A stretch of 64,000 nucleotides of DNA, from NCBI GenBank assembly GCA_015075555.1, contig JABTUD010000001.1:558001-622000 (forward strand), written 5' to 3'. The stretch comes from Thermoflexaceae bacterium (GTDB lineage: Bacteria > Chloroflexota > Dehalococcoidia > Tepidiformales > Tepidiformaceae). Positions 59,613 to 64,000 of this stretch are shown here, piece by piece (the first letter of the stretch is position 1; each line of letters begins with the position of its first letter). Both the position numbers and the translations under genes were made by a program. The notes below the pieces were generated by a model that ran no database searches, had not been told where the DNA came from, and saw only the letters and a program-made list of their open reading frames with translations.

Positions 59613-60515
59613 ATGGCGATCCTGATTGCACTGGCCACCTTCGTCTCCGTGACCCTTGCCGCCTACGGTTTGCTGGCGCGATCCGAGAACACCGCCATGG
59701 ATGCTCGCCTGGGAGGCCTCCGCTACCAGCGGCGACGCGAGGCGCTCCCCGATGCGGATGCGGCATTTTCGGCGAGGGTTCTGCGCCCGCTCGTGCGCAA
59801 CATCAGCCGGAGGGCGAATTCGGTCCTTCCGTCGTCCATTTCCGAGCGGCTCGAGACTTCCATGCTCCAGGCCGGTCTGAGAATGACCGCCGGGCAGTTC
59901 CTGGTGATCGTGGCGCTGGCGGGCGGGGTGTTCCCCGTCCTGGCGGCGGTCTTCCTGCTAGGCACGGGGACTTCCTCGCAGACTGTGCTCATCTACTGGG
60001 GAGTGCTGACGGCACTCGGCCTCTACGGGCCACGGCTCTGGCTAGGTTCGAAAATGAAGAAGCGCCAGAAGGCGATCTGGCGGTCGCTGCCCGATGCGTT
60101 CGACCTGATCACGGCCTCGGTCGAGGCAGGGCTCGGCATTGACGCCGCTTTCTCGCGCGTAATCGAGAAGGTGCAGGGGCCATTTGCCGCCGAGCTCACG
60201 CGCACCATGCGGGAGATAACCATGGGCCGGGCGCGCCGCGATGCTTTCCAGGATATGGCGAACCGCACGGGCGTCGAAGAGCTCCGTTCGCTCGTAAATG
60301 CCATTGTCCAGGCCGAACAGATGGGCATCTCCATTGGCACCGTGATCCGCGTCCAGACGGGTGTCATGAGAACAAAACGGCGCCAGAAAGCCGAAGAGGC
60401 GGCCTTCAAGGCGCCCATCAAGATGGTGTTCCCGCTCGTCTTCTTCATCTTCCCCGCGATCATGGTGGTCATCGGCGGTCCGGCGATCCTCCAGGTCATG
60501 AACATGGGCGAATAG
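59613..60515 (+). CDS. tadC: Tad pilus inner-membrane protein TadC
   Basis: 300 residues, type II secretion F domain: LPDAFDLITASVEAGLGIDAAFSRVIEKVQGPFAAELTRTMREITMGRARRDAFQDMANRTGVEELRSLVNAIVQAEQMG is the diagnostic central part, followed by the closing helices FPLVFFIFPAIMVVIGGPAIL. Only 4 bases from tadB and 9 from the DUF192 gene, so it ends the Tad operon or shares it with DUF192. Partner of TadB in the assembly platform. Confidence 0.93.
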   Translation: MAILIALATFVSVTLAAYGLLARSENTAMDARLGGLRYQRRREALPDADAAFSARVLRPLVRNISRRANSVLPSSISERLETSMLQAGLRMTAGQFLVIVALAGGVFPVLAAVFLLGTGTSSQTVLIYWGVLTALGLYGPRLWLGSKMKKRQKAIWRSLPDAFDLITASVEAGLGIDAAFSRVIEKVQGPFAAELTRTMREITMGRARRDAFQDMANRTGVEELRSLVNAIVQAEQMGISIGTVIRVQTGVMRTKRRQKAEEAAFKAPIKMVFPLVFFIFPAIMVVIGGPAILQVMNMGE

Positions 60516-60524
60516 CGACCGGAG

Positions 60525-60887
60525 ATGGTTGCCATCCACGACGTCACGGCGGGCGTGACCCTGGCATCTGCCGCCGGAGAGGCGAGCAACGCCTGGGCGC
60601 GCTTCCGGGGTCTGATGCTGCGGAAACACCCGGGAGAAGGCTCTGGCCTCGTCATTCGGCCCTGCGGCTCGATCCACATGATGTTCATGCTGTTCTCGAT
60701 CGACGCCGTCTTCTTTGACCGCGATCTCAAGGTGACCAGGGTCGCCCGCAGGGTGCGTCCGTGGGTCGGGTTGGCATTCGGAGGGCGCGGCGCGCACGGA
60801 GTGGTGGAACTGCCTGCGGGCGCGGCGCGCGAGACGCAGCCCGGCCACCGGCTGGAGTTCACCGCGGAGACCGGCGGGGACTCGTAG
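60525..60887 (+). CDS. DUF192-family protein
   Basis: 120 residues with the DUF192 core: ARFRGLMLRKHPGEGSGLVIRPCGSIHMMFMLFSIDAVFFDRD, then VTRVARRVRPW. Such small beta-barrel proteins are often exported and occur next to Tad genes in Chloroflexota and Actinobacteria; the function is unknown. Without a signal peptide this one should be cytoplasmic. Only 9 bases after tadC. Confidence 0.88.
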   Translation: MVAIHDVTAGVTLASAAGEASNAWARFRGLMLRKHPGEGSGLVIRPCGSIHMMFMLFSIDAVFFDRDLKVTRVARRVRPWVGLAFGGRGAHGVVELPAGAARETQPGHRLEFTAETGGDS

Positions 60888-60914
60888 CTGCCCGGGAGGA
60901 GCGGGGCGCGCGGC

Positions 60915-61715
60915 TCAGCGCCGGCCGCGGCCGGGAACAAGCCTTTCGACGATGGCAGGCAGGCTCTGGCCGGCGGTGGCGCGGATTACGACGCTGGCGA
61001 GGCCGCTCAGGGGCGTCTCTTCGGGATTGATTTCGATAAGGGGAACTCCCCGCCGGCAGGCAATCACGGGGAACTCGGCCGCCGGGTAGACCACCGCAGA
61101 TGTGCCGACGACAAGGAACAGGTCGCAGAGGGCCGTTTGCCGGTAGCATTCGCGCAGCGCGTCCTCGGGGATTGGCTCGCCGAACATCACCGTGTCGTTC
61201 TTGAGGAAGCCGCCGCATTCGGGGCAGAGGGGCGGCAGCCGGTCGAGCCGCACGCTTTCGAGCCGATCACGGGCGCCGCAGCTCATACAGCGCACGAGGT
61301 AGCGGTTGCCATGAATCTCCGTGATGTGGCGTGAGCCCGCGCGCTGATGCAGGTTGTCGATGTTCTGGGTGATGATGTGGGCAAGCCGGCCCATCGCCTC
61401 CAGGTCAGCCATCGCACGGTGACCCGCGTTCGGTGTCGCGTCATCAATTGCGCGATTGAACTCGGCGAACTCCTGCTTGAAGGAGATGGCCTCCTGCCAC
61501 CAGGCCGCGGGGTCCTGGTTGAAGAGCTCCCAGCCATCGAACGTGGGCTCGCCCAGCTTCGTCCAGATACCCTCCCCACCGCGGAAGGTGGGGATGCCGC
61601 TTTCCGCCGAAAGCCCCGCGCCAACAAGCGCGACCGCGTGGCCGGAGCGCGCGATGGCCGCTGCGGCAGCCTCGATCGCATTTGAGAGTTCATCGGGCTC
61701 ATGCATGAGCAGCAC
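60915..61715 (-). CDS. Sir2-family NAD-dependent protein deacylase (sirtuin)
   Basis: 266 residues from the GTG at 61715; the ATG at 61706 is equally plausible. NAD site: ALVGAGLSAESGIPTFRG; catalytic region TQNIDNLHQRAG with ITEIHGN; zinc-binding cysteines CMSCG and CPECGG; then KNDTVMFGEPIP and LFLVVGTSAVVYPAAEFP. It would remove acetyl or other acyl groups from protein lysines, for example on acyl-CoA synthetases. It overlaps the end of glpD and is probably co-transcribed. Confidence 0.93.
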   Translation of the reverse strand: MLLMHEPDELSNAIEAAAAAIARSGHAVALVGAGLSAESGIPTFRGGEGIWTKLGEPTFDGWELFNQDPAAWWQEAISFKQEFAEFNRAIDDATPNAGHRAMADLEAMGRLAHIITQNIDNLHQRAGSRHITEIHGNRYLVRCMSCGARDRLESVRLDRLPPLCPECGGFLKNDTVMFGEPIPEDALRECYRQTALCDLFLVVGTSAVVYPAAEFPVIACRRGVPLIEINPEETPLSGLASVVIRATAGQSLPAIVERLVPGRGRR

Positions 61716-63333
61716 CGTCCGGGGTGAGCGACTCCACGCCAGGAAGATGGTAATCCACGGCCGCCTCGAAGGAGCGCACCTCCTCCGCCTCGCGCTCCTT
61801 GTCCCAGCCCAGGAGAGGAGCGAGGGTGCGCGCGGCTTCGCGGTGGCAGCAGAGCCCCCGGCACGCTGCCCAGGCGACTCCCGTGCGCCGCATCAACACA
61901 TCGGCCAGCGTAACGGCCGCTTCGGTCCGGGCCGCATGCACAAGCTCGCCGGCGATGGCGCCACTATGGCTGCACAGGACATCGCTCCCGCCGGCGAGCA
62001 CGGGCTCCAGGGCAGTGCCATAGCGCCGCAGGTGCTCCTTTGTGATGAGGGTTAGGGGAGCGGCTTTGAGGTCGTTGAACCACTGCCGGCCGTTCCCGGC
62101 GCCGGGTTCTGGTTCAAGGCGCGGGCCAGCCTCCAGTCTTTCGGCCAGTTCCCGGGCAATGGGCCGGAAGGTGCTCAGCTTTCCCCCGGTGACGCTGTAC
62201 TGGCCCCGGGCAAGGCCCTGCCGGGCGTGATCGGTGACGATGTGGCGCCTTGTGAGAGCAACCTCGGGGCCCTCCTTCAACCTCTGGAGGGGACGCAGCC
62301 CTGCATAGGCATAGCGCACGTGGCGCCGGCCCAGGCCAAGCCCGGGAAGCAGCGCCTCCGCTTCCGCCAGCAGGTAATCCACTTCCCCGGAAGTGGGCCT
62401 GATTGCCCCGGGATCGCCTTCGTAACGGAGGTCGGTAGTGCCAATCAGCAGCAGTCCGTCCTGGGGAACGGCAAAGATGACGCGGCCATCGCTGCGGGCG
62501 GTGGAGAAGATCCCCTCCTTTCCCACCGGGGCCTCTGTCTCGACCACAATGTGGGTGCCACGGGTCATATCGAGGAGCGCGGGAGCAGGCGCATCGGCAT
62601 GGGCGTTGACCGAATCGACCCATGGGCCGGCGGCATTGATAACGGCCCGGGCCGGGATCGCGAAGCGCTCGGGGCCGTGCTCTACCTCGACGGCTTCGAC
62701 GCGCCACTCATGCGCCATGATGCGGCGCACCGGGGTGTGGTTCGCGATGATGGCGCCGTGCCCCCGGGCCGCCAACGCAAGCTCCAGGGCGAGACGTTCG
62801 GGGGCAAGGCAGCGCGCATCGAAGAACGTGAAGCCGCCGCGCGCCTCCGGCGAAAGCCATGGCGCCAGTTCGAGCGCGGCAGTGCGCGAGATTTTCCGGT
62901 GCCCGGGAACGGCGTGGTCGCGGGCGAGCAGGTCGTAGAGGGCGAGGCCGGTGCGGAGCTGCCACGCCGGCCGCCGGGTCCAGGGCAGGCGGGGAAAGAC
63001 GAAGCGCTGGGGACGCACGAGATGCCGCATCGCCCGGAGCAGCCAGGCGCGTTCACGAAGGGACTCAAACACGAGCCTGACATCGCCGTGTTCCAGGTAG
63101 CGCAGGCCGCCATGGATCAGCTTGGTAGAACGCCAGGTGGTGCCGAACCCGAAGTCGTCCTTTTCAAAGAGCGCAACGCGGAGGCCGCGGGCCGCAAGGT
63201 CTTCGGCGATGCCGCAGCCGTTGATTCCACCGCCGATGATGGCCGCATCGAGGGGTGGTCCGGAGGAGATGGCCATGAGGCGGCGCCGGGCGGCGGGGTC
63301 CACGGGCGGCGCCGCGCCGTTGGGGGCGCTCAC
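61699..63333 (-). CDS. glpD: Aerobic-type glycerol-3-phosphate dehydrogenase
   Basis: 544 residues from the GTG at 63333, which overlaps the glpK stop (GTGA); an ATG at 63276 is an alternative. The FAD-binding start is [21 protein letters not shown], followed by [21 protein letters not shown], typical of Glp[15 protein letters not shown] and [18 protein letters not shown]-like segments (here [19 protein letters not shown]) confirm the family, and the C-terminal domain is present. It oxidises glycerol-3-phosphate to dihydroxyacetone phosphate at the membrane, feeding electrons to quinone. Confidence 0.95.
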   Translation of the reverse strand: MSAPNGAAPPVDPAARRRLMAISSGPPLDAAIIGGGINGCGIAEDLAARGLRVALFEKDDFGFGTTWRSTKLIHGGLRYLEHGDVRLVFESLRERAWLLRAMRHLVRPQRFVFPRLPWTRRPAWQLRTGLALYDLLARDHAVPGHRKISRTAALELAPWLSPEARGGFTFFDARCLAPERLALELALAARGHGAIIANHTPVRRIMAHEWRVEAVEVEHGPERFAIPARAVINAAGPWVDSVNAHADAPAPALLDMTRGTHIVVETEAPVGKEGIFSTARSDGRVIFAVPQDGLLLIGTTDLRYEGDPGAIRPTSGEVDYLLAEAEALLPGLGLGRRHVRYAYAGLRPLQRLKEGPEVALTRRHIVTDHARQGLARGQYSVTGGKLSTFRPIARELAERLEAGPRLEPEPGAGNGRQWFNDLKAAPLTLITKEHLRRYGTALEPVLAGGSDVLCSHSGAIAGELVHAARTEAAVTLADVLMRRTGVAWAACRGLCCHREAARTLAPLLGWDKEREAEEVRSFEAAVDYHLPGVESLTPDGAAHA

Positions 63334-64000
63334 TCCTCCCGTGCCCAGCCAAGCGTTCGTTCAACCGCGCGCCGCCAATCACTCATGCGACCAGCGCGCT
63401 CAGGTTCGCCAATCTGCGGTTCGAACACCCGGTCCACGCGCCACAGGGCCGAGACCTCAGCAGGGTCTGACCAGAGGCCGGCCTGGATCCCGGCGAGGTA
63501 GGCGGCGCCCAGTGCAGTCGTTTCCGTTTGCACGGGACGCACCACCGGGATGCCGGCGAGGTCGGCCTGCATCTGCATCAACAGGTCGTTGGCAGCCGCG
63601 CCACCATCGACGCGGAGCTCGGTAACCGGAGCTGGCATGCTGGCGTTCATCGCTTCTATCAGCTCTGCGCTGGAGAGGGCGATCGCTTCCAGGGCAGCTC
63701 TCGCAATATGGGGCCTGCCGGCCCCACGGGTGAGCCCAAAGATGGCGCCGCGCGCGCGGGGGTCCCAGTGCGGTGCGCCCAGCCCGGTGAAGGCGGGGAC
63801 GATGGTTACCCCGGCGCTGTCGGGCACCGATGCGGCCAGTGCTTCGACGTCCCCGGCGCGCTCGATGATTCCCAGCTCGTCGCGCAACCACTGGATGAGC
63901 GCCCCGGCAACGAAGACCGAGCCTTCAAGCACGTATTCGGGACCGCTGAGCCCGGCGTTGGCGCCAATCGAAAGGAGGAGCCGGTGGGCCGGTGGCGCTG
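63330..64000 (-). CDS. glpK: Glycerol kinase, C-terminal part (start beyond window)
   Basis: Only the last 220 or so residues lie in the window; the frame stays open to 64000. The segments [71 protein letters not shown] and [15 protein letters not shown] are standard in GlpK (FGGY family). It phosphorylates glycerol to glycerol-3-phosphate, the substrate of GlpD encoded immediately downstream with a four-base overlap. Confidence 0.95.
   Translation of the reverse strand, partial: APPAHRLLLSIGANAGLSGPEYVLEGSVFVAGALIQWLRDELGIIERAGDVEALAASVPDSAGVTIVPAFTGLGAPHWDPRARGAIFGLTRGAGRPHIARAALEAIALSSAELIEAMNASMPAPVTELRVDGGAAANDLLMQMQADLAGIPVVRPVQTETTALGAAYLAGIQAGLWSDPAEVSALWRVDRVFEPQIGEPERAGRMSDWRRAVERTLGWAREE

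Overview
The window reads as chromosomal DNA of a GC-rich bacterium, most probably a member of the Chloroflexota. This is an inference from gene content: a Tad pilus locus with no secretin gene (expected of a single-membrane cell), a triple-FHA ABC transporter next to a Ser/Thr kinase, a PAC2 protein, zinc-ribbon proteins, and several starts that look leaderless. Nearly all of the window is coding. I see no rRNA, tRNA, CRISPR array, insertion sequence or prophage.

Region 1 (1-13 kb) is a molybdenum-enzyme block. After thioredoxin reductase and an FmdB-like protein comes a long minus-strand operon, read from 10112 down to 1335: a MobB-FmdE fusion, a Tat-exported molybdopterin subunit close to nitrite oxidoreductase/periplasmic nitrate reductase (NxrA/pNarG type), a 90-residue protein of unknown function, the iron-sulfur subunit (NxrB type), a TorD-like chaperone, a membrane-anchored haem-b subunit (NxrC type) and a polytopic membrane protein. 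A Crp/Fnr regulator is transcribed divergently. Next to it is a three-gene operon (DUF2249, COX1-like haem membrane protein, DUF59/MIP18) of the kind found with nitrogen-oxide metabolism.

Region 2 (13-26 kb) is housekeeping and signalling: an MMPL transporter, YciI, DinB, a zinc-ribbon repeat protein, a PASTA-less Ser/Thr kinase, the FHA-ABC transporter, PAC2, a gene-free stretch of about 660 bases, an S30AE-cold-shock fusion and a class C beta-lactamase-like hydrolase.

Region 3 (26-41 kb) is the most unusual part. It is a second molybdenum system in which three paralogous type II DMSO-reductase-family catalytic subunits sit with only one beta, one gamma and one chaperone gene. None carries a Tat signal. 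They are followed by a nitroreductase-like protein, two related four-helix membrane proteins and a degenerate AMP-ligase-like protein. The substrate is unknown; the family includes ethylbenzene, dimethylsulfide and sterol side-chain dehydrogenases and selenate/chlorate reductases.

The two systems appear linked by regulation. A palindrome of the form TRTGAC-N4-GTCAYA, or a degenerate version of it, lies before four transcription units: the nxr operon, the DUF2249 operon, alpha B and alpha C. In each case it lies at a nearly constant distance from a xAAxxT -10 element, as for class II activation by a Crp/Fnr protein.

Region 4 (41-52 kb) holds an MFS transporter, a second Crp/Fnr-like protein with a cysteine-rich tail, lipid genes (acyl-CoA dehydrogenase, FabL-like reductase, metallo-beta-lactamase fold protein, acyl-CoA synthetase-ACP-acyltransferase fusion), an M20 peptidase, a prepilin peptidase and a methyltransferase. 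A possible small RNA lies at 44783-44911.

Region 5 (52-60.5 kb) is the Tad pilus locus flp-tadE-tadG-cpaB-cpaE-cpaF-tadB-tadC, preceded by a hairpin-rich leader. The window ends with DUF192, a sirtuin, GlpD and a partial GlpK.
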